DNA of 64,000 nt from Endotrypanum monterogeii. Taxonomy: Eukaryota > Euglenozoa > Kinetoplastea > Trypanosomatida > Trypanosomatidae. A program made the position numbers and the translations under genes. This document shows positions 48,856 through 58,193 of this stretch, in pieces. The notes under the pieces were generated by a model that worked only from the letters and a program-made list of their open reading frames with translations, had not been told where the DNA came from and ran no database searches. Each line of letters opens with the position of its first letter. Position 1 is the stretch's first letter. The stretch covers positions 494,048 to 558,047 of the forward strand of contig CM007344.1 in NCBI GenBank assembly GCA_000333855.2, written 5' to 3'.

Positions 48856-50301
48856 CTACTCCGGTCGCACAGTGTAGTACTTGGCGATTGTTTTGGCCAT
48901 CGCCCATTTCACCACGTCGTCGCGGCTCCGAGGGTCCTGCGCACGCCTGCTCAGCCCGCTCGGCATCAGCGCGCACTCAGCATAGTAGCCACCGTTCTCG
49001 ATTGTGTCGCGCACACAACAGTTCACAACGGTTTGGCTTCCTTCGTAGGCGTCCTTTATCCATATAGAGCGAATGGTGCGGGCCACGACGTTGTTGCCGA
49101 GGAAAGGCTTCACGTTCTCCTCCTGCAGCGGGGTGAAGCAGAACCCAGGGTCAGCACAGCACACATCCACAGGAGTTAAGTCGCTCTGGCTCCCTCGCGG
49201 GATGCCCTCGTAGCGGCGGCTTGCAAGGGACTGAGCATGATAAATATTGCCAAGTTTTGAGGCGCTGTAACACCGCGCCGTGATCTGCTGCTCGTTCGGA
49301 CCTGGGAGCAGCGTCATCCGTTCACGTACCACGTTTCCCCTTGAGACTCCGTTGTGTGAGGCGCACGTAACATACACGATGCGTCCGCATTTGTGCGGCG
49401 ACTTGCGCAGGGACGGCAACAGAGCCTCGGTGAAGTGGAACGGCCCCAGAAAGTTGACGCCGATATGCTCCTCGAACCGCTGCTTTGTCACTGTCGGATC
49501 CACCTTCCATACACCCGCACAATTCACTACGAGGTCGATGCGGTCGTGCACGAGGGCCTTGATACGCGCGGCTGCAGCCACCACTTCCAGTTGGTCCATG
49601 TAGTCCATGCCGATGAAGGTAATGCGCTTCTCAAGAGGCGCACGGGCAGGTGCCCCGGGGGTGGGGGCCGATGAGGAGTTGACTGTCGTTGTAGACTGGG
49701 GATCGGTGCGGCAATTTTTCTTCAAAAAAGCTGTTGTCTCCTTTTCTTTTCCTGGCGGCGCCGCGATGATAACGTGAGCGCCCATGTCGAGCAGCTGCAT
49801 CGTTGTGTAGAGACCGATGCCACTCGTGCCTCCTGTAACGACGCATGTGTATCCAGTCATATCCTTGTGAACCTTGTTGCTGCGGCCGTGAACGCTGAGT
49901 CGCTGAGCCACAACACTGGCTGTCGCGTATAGGCCCGCTTGCACTGGGAGGAGAAAGGGCGATAGTGCATAGTAGCCGGCGAGCAATACTAAAGGAAACC
50001 AAAGCCTGCGACTGTGCAGCAACAGATAGCTCATGTGCGCAACTGCTGAGTACGCGGGAACGTTGTCTGCGCTGCCCACATACGCTGAGGCCTCTGCTTT
50101 GTCGTCGCTAAACTTGTGAATGTTGCTGGCCGGCGCTGCAGTGGATGCGCGGGATGGAGAAAATACTCTTGCAGTGCCCGCTGACGGTGAAGAGGCGCTA
50201 CCAGCCGAGGAGATACCGCAGAACGTCGTACTAGTCGCTGGGCTCAAGGTTGTGGCCACCGACATCGATACGAGTCGGCTTCTAAGGCTGAAGCGAAGCA
50301 T
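48856..50301 (-). CDS. Membrane-associated short-chain dehydrogenase/reductase, copy 2
   Basis: The protein is 481 aa from the ATG at 50301. It has the cofactor motif TGGTSGIG near 155-162, NCAGV, and catalytic YSASK near 343-347 with the Ser in YVTCASH. An N-terminal Ser/Ala-rich stretch of ~85 residues precedes a hydrophobic segment (LWFPLVLLAGYYALSPFLL, ~100-118). It is paralogous to the neighbouring copy: both share VVTGGTSGIG-type entry, NFLGP, IVYV.CA.H, RGNVV, KLGNI.HAQ.LA and the C-terminal EGSQTVVNCCVRD...NGGYY block. It lies 621 bp upstream in the same unit, so a tandem duplication followed by divergence of the N-termini is the likely origin. Confidence 0.9.
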   Translation of the reverse strand: MLRFSLRSRLVSMSVATTLSPATSTTFCGISSAGSASSPSAGTARVFSPSRASTAAPASNIHKFSDDKAEASAYVGSADNVPAYSAVAHMSYLLLHSRRLWFPLVLLAGYYALSPFLLPVQAGLYATASVVAQRLSVHGRSNKVHKDMTGYTCVVTGGTSGIGLYTTMQLLDMGAHVIIAAPPGKEKETTAFLKKNCRTDPQSTTTVNSSSAPTPGAPARAPLEKRITFIGMDYMDQLEVVAAAARIKALVHDRIDLVVNCAGVWKVDPTVTKQRFEEHIGVNFLGPFHFTEALLPSLRKSPHKCGRIVYVTCASHNGVSRGNVVRERMTLLPGPNEQQITARCYSASKLGNIYHAQSLASRRYEGIPRGSQSDLTPVDVCCADPGFCFTPLQEENVKPFLGNNVVARTIRSIWIKDAYEGSQTVVNCCVRDTIENGGYYAECALMPSGLSRRAQDPRSRDDVVKWAMAKTIAKYYTVRPE

Positions 50302-50354
50302 CGGATTCTTTGCTACACCGTGCAGGTACAGCAGCAGTACTACTTCCTCCTCAC

Positions 50355-50397
<43 letters not shown>

Positions 50398-51491
50398 ATT
50401 TATTTATTACCCCCGTTGTCGTTCAGGGGTGGGGGGACCTCTACTATGATGATGATGATGAGGCCGCCACTTATGGGTCGTTCCGTGGATGATGTCGGGG
50501 TAGAATTGTCTGTGCGTGTAGGGAGGAGGATGAGGGGAGGGTAGTGTGTGTAAGGTGTACTTCAAGACACTAAATACATGACGAAGTGACGCAAAAGAAT
50601 GAGTGACGATCCCATGCTTTCGCATTGGCGATGAGAGCGCTGTGGACGGTCTACTCCACCCAGAGACATGACCTAGCTCCCCCCCCGCCTTCTTTCTTCG
50701 CTCCGTCTCATCCATTCATGCCCATAAGGTTGCTTGCTTCACCGCCGCAAATGCGGTATGCAGGCAGCGCAGGGAGACTTGTGAGCGCAATCAGTGTAAA
50801 AACCTGCGACGGCGCGTTCGTAGGATGATCCCTGCACCTCGAAGATGCCCCCTCTAGGAACAGTATCCAGTTAATAAAATAGTACGTGTAGTTTGTGAAT
50901 AGAGATGATGACAATTTTTCAAGAAACACAAGAGGTTCACGAGGGGGGAAGGGGCTGACGAGGGTAAATATTAGCATATATATGAGTGCTATTGAATCCG
51001 AGGGACTTAGATCGAAGCGATCGAGTGCTTGATATTCCATGCCTCTCTCATGCATCATCAGTATAAATATGAATATATATAAATATATATTTATATACAC
51101 GAGAGTGTGGAGAGAACGACATGACATGCGCGCGCCAAGTATCAAGTAAAGCAGCAGAGTCCTTCTCATTGGCCTCCTGTGACCCCCCCCCCCAAAAAAA
51201 AAAAAAAAAAACGACTAGTAAGAAAAAAAAAAGAGAAGAGAATACCCCCTGAACTAGAGCAGTATCCCCACACCTGACTGTTCGCCTGTCTTCATACAGT
51301 AGCCTTTGTTACCATTAACAAAAGAGGCATCCGTCACGTGAAGAGCAGTCGCTGAGGATCACAAGTAATTAAGAGGGGCGTAAACAAAGGAAGGATGCAT
51401 GAGTGTGCACCGCCTCGCTTATTTCCCCCTCCCTTCCCTTGTTTTTTTTTCCTTCTCGCCTCTTCTGCCCCACCTTTTTGTTGTTGTTGTT
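50302..51491. other. Spacer, 1.2 kb
   Basis: Contains (CT)n at 50355-50378 joined to (TA)n at 50379-50397, and a C-run plus A-run at about 51183-51211. A 153-codon minus-strand frame at 50708-51169 is rich in Leu/Ile/Tyr/Phe from AT-rich sequence and is not regarded as a gene. Confidence 0.5.
50355..50397. repeat. Compound (CT)n(TA)n microsatellite
   Basis: About twelve CT then nine TA dinucleotides, starting about 50 bp upstream of the dehydrogenase copy 2 start codon. Confidence 0.88.
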
Positions 51492-52217
51492 TCAATTGTC
51501 ATCGTACTCAGGCCGCGGGGCCAGCTCCCACTCAGGACGGCGTTGCACAGACTTCACATGTTGGTTTTTTGCTGTCCCGTTGTAGTCGCCGATTTTTTTG
51601 GCTACATTCTCCTTTGTCACCCCTGGTTCCTGAAGCCACTCATTGATGTAGTCGTCTCGTGCCTTGGCCATCGTGTCGCGCTGGTCTTCGTATGAGTACT
51701 CAGCCCAGTACTTGCGCTGGCGCGTGTCGAAGTACTGCGGATTCTTCTCCTCTAAATTCACGTAGGATGCCTTCATCCGCTTCTGGTACGGCATCTCCTG
51801 GTGGCGCATTGAGTTTTTCTCAACCGGCACACCGGCGCGTAGGTCGTAGCGCGACTTCTCTTCGTATGACATGTACATACGGTTTTTCTTGTACCACGTG
51901 CTGTGTCCCTCCTCTCCCGGCTCCGGACCCCACTCCTCTGGCCAGCCGAACTCCGGTGGTGGCGTGAATCCCTCCTTATCCTTCTTCCAGTCGTGGAGAT
52001 GATGCAGCTTCTCCGTCTCTGTCAATTGCTTTTTCGGCTCCAGTGACTTCACCGTGGGACTCTGTATCTGATCCTCGTAGTACTTGTATCGAGGGGCCGG
52101 GTCATGCTTGGGATACATGTCCTCGAAGAAGCGATAGCCGCCACCACTACTGCCTTCAAGAAGCAGCGAGGTGAAGCTGAAGGCCTCTGCCGCATATCGG
52201 AGTAACGTGGGGCGCAT
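51492..52217 (-). CDS. Trp/Tyr-rich protein, probably mitochondrial, unrecognised
   Basis: The protein is 241 aa from the ATG at 52217. The first ~20 residues (MRPTLLRYAAEAFSFTSLLL) have the hydrophobic, Arg-containing look of a mitochondrial presequence. The rest is hydrophilic, with many Tyr, Trp, Glu, Lys and Pro residues (FGWPEEWGPEPGEE; YWAEYSYEDQRD) and no membrane segment. Kinetoplastid-specific subunits of respiratory complexes or the mitoribosome often look like this, which is an inference only. No family motif was recognised. Confidence 0.78.
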   Translation of the reverse strand: MRPTLLRYAAEAFSFTSLLLEGSSGGGYRFFEDMYPKHDPAPRYKYYEDQIQSPTVKSLEPKKQLTETEKLHHLHDWKKDKEGFTPPPEFGWPEEWGPEPGEEGHSTWYKKNRMYMSYEEKSRYDLRAGVPVEKNSMRHQEMPYQKRMKASYVNLEEKNPQYFDTRQRKYWAEYSYEDQRDTMAKARDDYINEWLQEPGVTKENVAKKIGDYNGTAKNQHVKSVQRRPEWELAPRPEYDDN

Positions 52218-52621
52218 TGCACGAAACGAAAAGCGCTACACGACGCGATGCCCTTCTTTTTTTTTTGTGTGTGTGTGTATGTGTGTGTGTGTGTACGCTC
52301 CTCACTATTTTTCATGAGCCGATGCAATGCGCAAGGGGATCAGTGCGTGTAACCACATGCCCTCACCTGCACACTCATCACTCTCCACGAGCGTTGCTTT
52401 ATGGTGCGCTGATGTCCCTTCAGTTTCTTGCTGAGACTTGATGAGGGTGGCCTCTGTGGAGCGGCTGGACGGTTAAAGAAGAGCAGCGCATGCCGGGTGG
52501 GAGTGGAGAGGAGGGGGAAGAACCATCCCCAGCGCCGTCGCATGCACCAGTGGCGTATGAGAGTGGTCATCACAGTATGCCAAAGGGAAAAGAACGGGTG
52601 GTGGTGGTAATTGATAGCCAT

Positions 52622-52652
<31 letters not shown>

Positions 52653-53020
52653 TCTATGCCTTCTTCACCCGGCATGCGCACAACGGTGTGTAGTGAAATG
52701 ATTTGTCGGAGAAAGAAGCGGGAGAAATGAACCTCCGTAATACCTAGGTAACCTCCCCCCTTTTTTTTCTTCCTCGAGAGGCTGATTGAAATATGTTCGT
52801 GTACTACTGTTCGCCCGTGCATTAGAACTGTTATGAAGGGATGGGGGTCCGTCGGGTGGTAATTTTTCTTCAGACCTCCCCTCCTTGAAGCTGTGATGGT
52901 TGCAGTGACGAACGGTGGTCTTTACCTAAAGAAATGAGGAATAGCACCAGCCCCCATCCGCCCTCGGAGGGGGCCTCGTGCTCTAAACTGAGCATTTTTT
53001 TTTTTTCTACAGCTCCTCTC
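52218..53020. other. Spacer, 0.8 kb
   Basis: Contains a T-run and (TG)n at about 52257-52294 and (TA)n at 52625-52652. No gene seen. Confidence 0.5.
52625..52652. repeat. (TA)n microsatellite
   Basis: About fourteen TA dinucleotides in the 3' UTR of the acyl-protein thioesterase gene. Confidence 0.85.
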
Positions 53021-53857
53021 CTAGAATGTTTTGGGTAACACACGAGAAATGAACGAGATGAGATCTTCGATCTCCTTCTCGACGACCTGGTGTTGCATTG
53101 CGTACTCCAATAGCTGGATCGGGGAAACACCAGCCTTCTCCTCTAGCACCTTCTTCGTCTCCTCCGCAGCGGTGATGGGTACAATAGGATCGGAAACACC
53201 GTGGAACATGGTGACGGGGACTGCCTTCTGCACAATACGCGGCAAAACATCCGCGCAGGCCGCCAGGTAGCCAGACATGCACGCAATTCCAGCGGGGGCA
53301 ATGTGAGCTGTCAGCCCAGCACAAAGCGAGATCGCGCCACCTTGGGAGAAGCCGCTGTAAACCACACGGTGTGGCGGGATGCCGTATTTCTTTGTCGCAA
53401 GATGGGCGATGCTACGCACGTAGTCGCACGACTGTCGAATGCCGACAGCATCCTGCAGGCTGTTGCGCACGTCTCCGCCGATCGTATCCATGATGTCATA
53501 CCACGCGGGCATATTCGCTCCACCGTTGATAGTAACGCTCCGAGACGGGGCAGTGGGCAGCAGGAAGAGGAGGTGCGGCAGACGCTGCAACAGCCGTCGA
53601 CCAACGTCCTCCCAACCGCCAGCGGTATCGCCTAGGCCGTGGATAAGGGTAACGACACCGGTTGGTTTCTCGTTGCCGATCTCCAGCAATGGGCCGTAGC
53701 GAAGGCCATGCGTGATTGGGGCAGAGTCACGAGTCGCCTGGAGTTTCTTTTGAAGATCACTGTGCTCAAGGCAGTCGTCAAAGTTGTTGACGGCATACAA
53801 TGTGCGCAGCTCTTCCTTCATCTGGGCGTTCGTGAGGTTGTCGACGGGGGCGGCCAT
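53021..53857 (-). CDS. Acyl-protein thioesterase / lysophospholipase-like serine hydrolase
   Basis: This is an alpha/beta hydrolase of the APT1/LYPLA group, which removes palmitate from protein cysteines or hydrolyses lysophospholipids. The protein is 278 aa from the ATG at 53857; the longer frame upstream is not supported because its composition is that of a leader (Arg/Ser/His runs). The oxyanion-side motif HGLGD is at 73-77, the nucleophile is Ser171 in GFSQGG, the acid is Asp223 in VSDPIVP, and the base is His256 in AMQH, so the triad is complete. The first ~45 residues form a small helical module (MKEELRTLYAVNNFDDCLEHSDLQKKL) absent from human APT1 and resembling SAP-like or MANF-type helical modules. 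Confidence 0.92.
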   Translation of the reverse strand: MAAPVDNLTNAQMKEELRTLYAVNNFDDCLEHSDLQKKLQATRDSAPITHGLRYGPLLEIGNEKPTGVVTLIHGLGDTAGGWEDVGRRLLQRLPHLLFLLPTAPSRSVTINGGANMPAWYDIMDTIGGDVRNSLQDAVGIRQSCDYVRSIAHLATKKYGIPPHRVVYSGFSQGGAISLCAGLTAHIAPAGIACMSGYLAACADVLPRIVQKAVPVTMFHGVSDPIVPITAAEETKKVLEEKAGVSPIQLLEYAMQHQVVEKEIEDLISFISRVLPKTF

Positions 53858-54950
53858 GGTGGACGGTATGTTTAGCTGAGTTCGCACGTATCGGGTAGAG
53901 AAGGAGAGGGGAGACACTCTGTGTGTTTCTGTGGAGTGCACAGCGAGAGAGAAAGAGGGGGAGAGGAGCAGGTCGAAGACGAAGCGAGTACTCGTGCGGA
54001 CGATTCTGGCAGAAACGGAGCGGCGATCACGGTGGCCTTCAACCCGCCCCCGCCTCCTCGCTGCACGGTGTCGCAGTTGTAAAGTGTGTTGGTGTGCCAC
54101 TGATCACCCGGTACGTCACCACCACCACAGCAACCGAAACAAGTAGCAAGAAAGTCATCTTGAGCGTTGCCAATAGTCGACAAATACCATTCACAGGGGG
54201 GAGCACTGTTTTTCGATACATGGCGCTGCGAAGACTCGCCCTCTTTCTCTGTCGCTCCCCCTTCCTCCCACCCCCAGGAGAGATGTTTTCCCCCCTTTCG
54301 TCTTATTGAGTGCCGTTCCTTCTTAAGGTCAAACTGTTTCACTCGCACTGAGAGGATGGCGCGGCGGTGGTTGTGTGCACCTTCACGGATTCAAACTTTT
54401 TTTTTTTGTGTGTGGGGAGGGGGGGGGAGGATGACGGAAGAGGTGCGGGAGGGGGAGATCGTGGGCATTTGCAGGTGAGCCCTGTGGCCAACGACACAAA
54501 GGCCATCCATTAAGAGAACCCCTTTAGGCGTGTGTAAGTAGGCACTTCTCAGGGGGCGACAACAACGAAGACATGCTCAACTGAGAACGCCAGTGAGCAA
54601 AAGCAGCGATAGTCTTGCCCTGATGCACCAGAACCGAAAGTAAGGGGGATGGAGCAGGGGAGAAGAGAAATAAACGGTAGGACCTCTCACACGGCCCCTG
54701 TTTCCATATCTCAGCCCTCTTCCTCAGAGCCCCCCTTTTTACGGAGCCACTAATTCCCTTCCCAAAACCACCTCAACTTTTTCAGAGCGCCATCTCTTCT
54801 CCAGCTCTCTCTTTTCTTTCGTCTCTGACAACGCCACCCTCCTCCCTCCCCCTCCCTAGCGCACCCACAGCCACTGTCTTTGGAGCACAACCAAGTGGAG
54901 ATGAGGCTATCCGCCGCACATGTAGTCCGCGGGACTGTGCACCGCACTCT
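53858..54950. other. Spacer, 1.1 kb
   Basis: Pyrimidine-rich sequence on the minus strand near 53900-53965 is suited to spliced-leader addition for the thioesterase gene. A T-run plus G-run lies near 54396-54428; the remainder to 54950 has ordinary complexity with no supported frame. Confidence 0.5.
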
Positions 54951-56165
54951 CTACTGGTGCTTCTTTGTCGCACCTGGAGTGGCTGAGGTCATGCTTCCCT
55001 GCAAAGATTGGCGCCAGGTTACCACATACGCCGTCGTTGCCACCACCGCGTATATAGCCGCAACAAACATTACGGGCCACATCCACCGACGGAAGACAGT
55101 CGTGCGTGACGCCTTCACCGCCAGCGCGCTACGGCTCAGTGCATCATCGTAAAAAACACCGGTGGCGCACTCCAGACGAATATGAGTTACAGCACCGCTG
55201 TCTCCAACCACTGAGGCACCGTCTTTCGGAGACATCGCCATTGCCAGCGTCAGCACCGTTTGTTTTGAGCGGCGCGCGTCTGGTATCTCTCGCGTGTACT
55301 CATCCATAACGACGTCACCTATACGAACGTGGTCCTCTGACGCGCCTGCGCTACCAGCGGGCATGGGGACTTGCTCTCTCCACATGCCACTTCGAGAGGT
55401 GCTGTGCACAATCCGCTGTCCCGACTCAGACAACTGCGCACCTCGGCTGGCCTTTGCCTGTGGTGAAGAGACACCCTCTTTCCGAGTACCGGTTCGCCGG
55501 TACCGCCGCGTCGCTGTGTGTGTGGGGGCGGCCCCCGCCTCCTCGTCGTTACCCCTCCGAGCCTGAGCATCTGCAATCTTCACCTCATAGCGCACAAAGA
55601 AGTCACCGCCGTCGTCCCGTAGAAAATAACACCGTCCCTGCAAGGCTTTTTGCTGCCCTTGCCCACCCACCTTATATTCCTCACAGGACAGTCCGTGGAG
55701 GGATGTTGCGAGGCGGCCAAAGGGTCCCGGGCGATACGTCCGAGTGAACGCATCACCGTCAAAGGTCGCACTTGTCATTTCCGCGGCTGCAGCGTCGTAG
55801 GTGTTTCTTTTCTCATTGGCATTTTTTCCTTGATGGGATGTGCTGCTCAGCGAAGACGGGGGCATGAAGAAGAGTGAGGACGCCGATTCAGAGGGCTGCA
55901 CTTCTACATGCACCTCGCGCATTGCTGTCCACACAGCTCGAGGGTCGGTAGGATCGCGTGCACTGAACGACACTGCCCAAAGTCCGTTCTCCGTGTTAAG
56001 CAGGTCTACAAGACTTGTGTGGAGAACCAGTGGCTCATCGTCGACCGCTGCTCTGGCGAGGGAGCAACAGCAGTGTAATACACAGAGCAGAGCAAGCACT
56101 GCGGCACCGGCAGTCCATGTCCCAGTGCGCCCGCACAACAGTCGCTTTCTTTCAAAACGCAGCAT
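54951..56165 (-). CDS. Type I membrane protein, unrecognised
   Basis: The protein is 404 aa from the ATG at 56165. A signal peptide is clear: basic start (MLRFERKRLL) then a hydrophobic core (TAGAAVLALLCVLHCCC) and a likely cleavage after ARA near residue 40. The lumenal/extracellular part (~40-350) has a conserved-looking front (LVDLLNTENGLWAVSFSARD) and several Ser/Arg/Gly-rich low-complexity stretches (~95-125, 210-270). One transmembrane segment lies near 362-383 (VMFVAAIYAVVATTAYVV), with a short cytoplasmic tail ending KKHQ. A di-lysine near the end (KKHQ) is not in the exact -3/-4 ER-retrieval form. Secretory-pathway or surface protein; function unknown. It is the first protein gene downstream of the tRNA-Asp. 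Confidence 0.82.
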   Translation of the reverse strand: MLRFERKRLLCGRTGTWTAGAAVLALLCVLHCCCSLARAAVDDEPLVLHTSLVDLLNTENGLWAVSFSARDPTDPRAVWTAMREVHVEVQPSESASSLFFMPPSSLSSTSHQGKNANEKRNTYDAAAAEMTSATFDGDAFTRTYRPGPFGRLATSLHGLSCEEYKVGGQGQQKALQGRCYFLRDDGGDFFVRYEVKIADAQARRGNDEEAGAAPTHTATRRYRRTGTRKEGVSSPQAKASRGAQLSESGQRIVHSTSRSGMWREQVPMPAGSAGASEDHVRIGDVVMDEYTREIPDARRSKQTVLTLAMAMSPKDGASVVGDSGAVTHIRLECATGVFYDDALSRSALAVKASRTTVFRRWMWPVMFVAAIYAVVATTAYVVTWRQSLQGSMTSATPGATKKHQ

Positions 56166-56653
56166 TAGGGAAATGATTTACGAGTATGCAACGAGATGGA
56201 AAAATGAAGAGCGCATAGCAAGAAAACGTTGATACAACACACACACACACACACACAGACGTGTGCACAGACAAAAGTCAGTTAATCTCCTCTGTTTACT
56301 TGGCCCACAAATACACACCGTCGCGGACGCCGGAGTTCAAGTACGTAAAAGCGATTCTGCTCTGCTACTAAACAGGGGCACGTGCGTGTGAAGGTGATTG
56401 TGTGTCAACCATATAGAGACGTGTAGTTCTCTTGGCGTAAATATATTTTAGGGACAGGGCATGGGTATTTGATAAGAAACATGAGGGGGGGGGAGGGGGA
56501 GGGGCGGTAGAGCAGATTTGGCTAGTCGGGACACAACGTACAGACAAGAACCAAGGGGGAAGAGAGAAGCAATGGAGAGAGTTCTGCACCTCTCCGGGGG
56601 GGGGCTTGAGAGCATCCGAGTTTGGATGAGTGTCACTTATTTCGAGTGAAAAG
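56166..56653. other. Spacer between tRNA-Asp and the membrane protein gene
   Basis: Contains a short (CA)n near 56238-56256, G-runs near 56486-56500 and 56597-56605, and no coding signal. Confidence 0.5.
56649..56652 (-). terminator. Short Pol III T-run after tRNA-Asp
   Basis: TTTT on the minus strand begins two bases after the tRNA 3' end; four T is a minimal Pol III stop. Confidence 0.55.
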
Positions 56654-56725
56654 CTTCCCGGCCGGGAATTGAACCCGGGTCACCCGCGTGACAGGCGGGT
56701 ATACTAACCACTATACTACCGAGAA
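56654..56725 (-). tRNA. tRNA-Asp (anticodon GTC)
   Basis: A 72-nt cloverleaf lies on the minus strand. The acceptor stem TTCTCGG pairs with CCGGGAA (one T-G pair), the anticodon stem is CCCGC/GCGGG around CTGTCAC with anticodon GTC, and the T arm is CCGGG/CCCGG around TTCAATT. The discriminator is G, the identity base for aspartate tRNA. Box B is GGTTCAATTCC. Four T follow on the minus strand as a terminator. It lies inside the long leftward unit of protein genes. Confidence 0.96.
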
Positions 56726-58193
56726 CTGATAGTAACTGTCAGGCAGAAGCAGAGTTGTACGCGGAGTCGAGCCCACTCAGCTTCGACGTGGGGACGGTGA
56801 CGCGTGGAGGCGAAGACTGGGGTACGTACCACTGGTCAAGGAACTTCTGCGTGTCGCTCCCGTGCACTCGTTGCGGGGAGAAAGTCTCCCGTAGAAGAGG
56901 GTGTGACACACACGCTACAATGAAAGGTAAGCTGCAAGCAGAAAAAAAAAAACTTGGGAGAAGGGATAGAAAAATGGTGTTGAAATGTGGGTACACAAGG
57001 GCTATAAAACATGAGGGGATTTTATTTCCCACCACTCCAGTGTCCATGTACTTACATGGCACATACGAGTCTTCACCCCGACACCCAGTCCCTGCTGCGC
57101 CCACCGATCCATCTCATGATGCGAAGCGGTGGTAGACACGCGTTACAGTGACATTGACTCCGTCATAACACAACGACCCCGATTCCGGCCCACACACGCG
57201 CTTCGAAGGACGCCACGCAGTGCATTCTCGGGTTGGCGGGGCATCTCCCACCGGTGACCAGCGATGGCTGCGCGGGATACGCTCCTGTCCGTCTCCTACT
57301 TCGCCCATCGATTTGGATGGCCCAGAGGTGCCCACGGTCACAGGTCACCCTGACGCAACGCGACGCAAGGCATAGCCGCCGACACCCGCAGCGATAGGGC
57401 AGCGCTGACATCTCCTCCCCTCTCCCCCCTCTCTGCGCGAGGCGCGGAATCCCCCCAATAGGCTTGGCCTCCTTCGCAGGGTGGGTACTGGTGGCACTGA
57501 AACGCTCACAAGCCTATCCAAGGGAGCAGACGTATCTCTTCTCCATCTCCCCCTTGCATTCAGGGAGGGGGAGGAGGAGGGGGGGGGGGGCAAGGTTCAC
57601 AGGAGGGAACGCGGACGGACAACGTGGAGGGAGGATTGGTGGAGGGGAGACGCCATGGCGAATGCAAAAACACGCCGGCAATCAAGAACGAAAAGGGGGA
57701 GGAGGGTGGGCAGAAGCAAAACAACAGCAAAAAAAGAGAGAGCATAACGGAGCAGAGATCACGCATACACACACCTGCAGAGAGGGAGACACCGATGACC
57801 TGGAGGCGCCATACTGAAGAGGTGGTGTACACGAGGCGAGCCCCCTTGGGTGGAGATGAGGGGTTGGAAGTGAACAGCTTCCTTCATCCCGCGAAATCTT
57901 CATTTACAGGCATCTTATAGACTTACTAGAGGAGACGCTGGACTCATCAACAGGGCGATCACGCCCATCCACCTCCTCATCGACCAACGTACTCACTGGC
58001 AGAGACATCGGTATCATTCAGACGTCTTTTGGTATTTTCGCGCCGCCTGCGGGAACTACTGGGGTGGTGACGTGAGGGCCCTAGGTGTGCCAGCTTCTGC
58101 AATAGTGAGGCAGCTGTAGAGCTTCTCGGGTGATGCGTCACACTCACCGACGGCTGCGTCTGGTCTAGTTGGTGCATAGTGTACACGGACTCG
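56726..58193. other. Spacer, 1.5 kb, upstream of tRNA-Asp
   Basis: An A-run lies near 56941-56951 and poly-purine sequence near 57558-57592. The segment 57050-57480 is high-complexity and listed separately. Nothing else recognisable, apart from short frames on both strands. Confidence 0.5.
57050..57480 (-). mobile_element. Candidate SIDER-like degenerate retroposon
   Basis: About 430 bp of GC-rich, high-complexity, non-coding sequence sits in the 3' flank of the unrecognised gene upstream, next to tRNA-Asp. Its length, location and contrast with the surrounding simple sequence resemble Leishmania SIDER elements. It does not look alike by eye to the candidate at 35770-36240, so a copy relationship within the window cannot be claimed. 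Confidence 0.3.

Noticed and set aside
50708..51169. 153-codon minus-strand frame rich in Leu, Ile and Tyr
   Set aside because: Composition follows from AT-rich spacer sequence and there is no acceptor or motif; it fits the 3' UTR of the gene at 51492.
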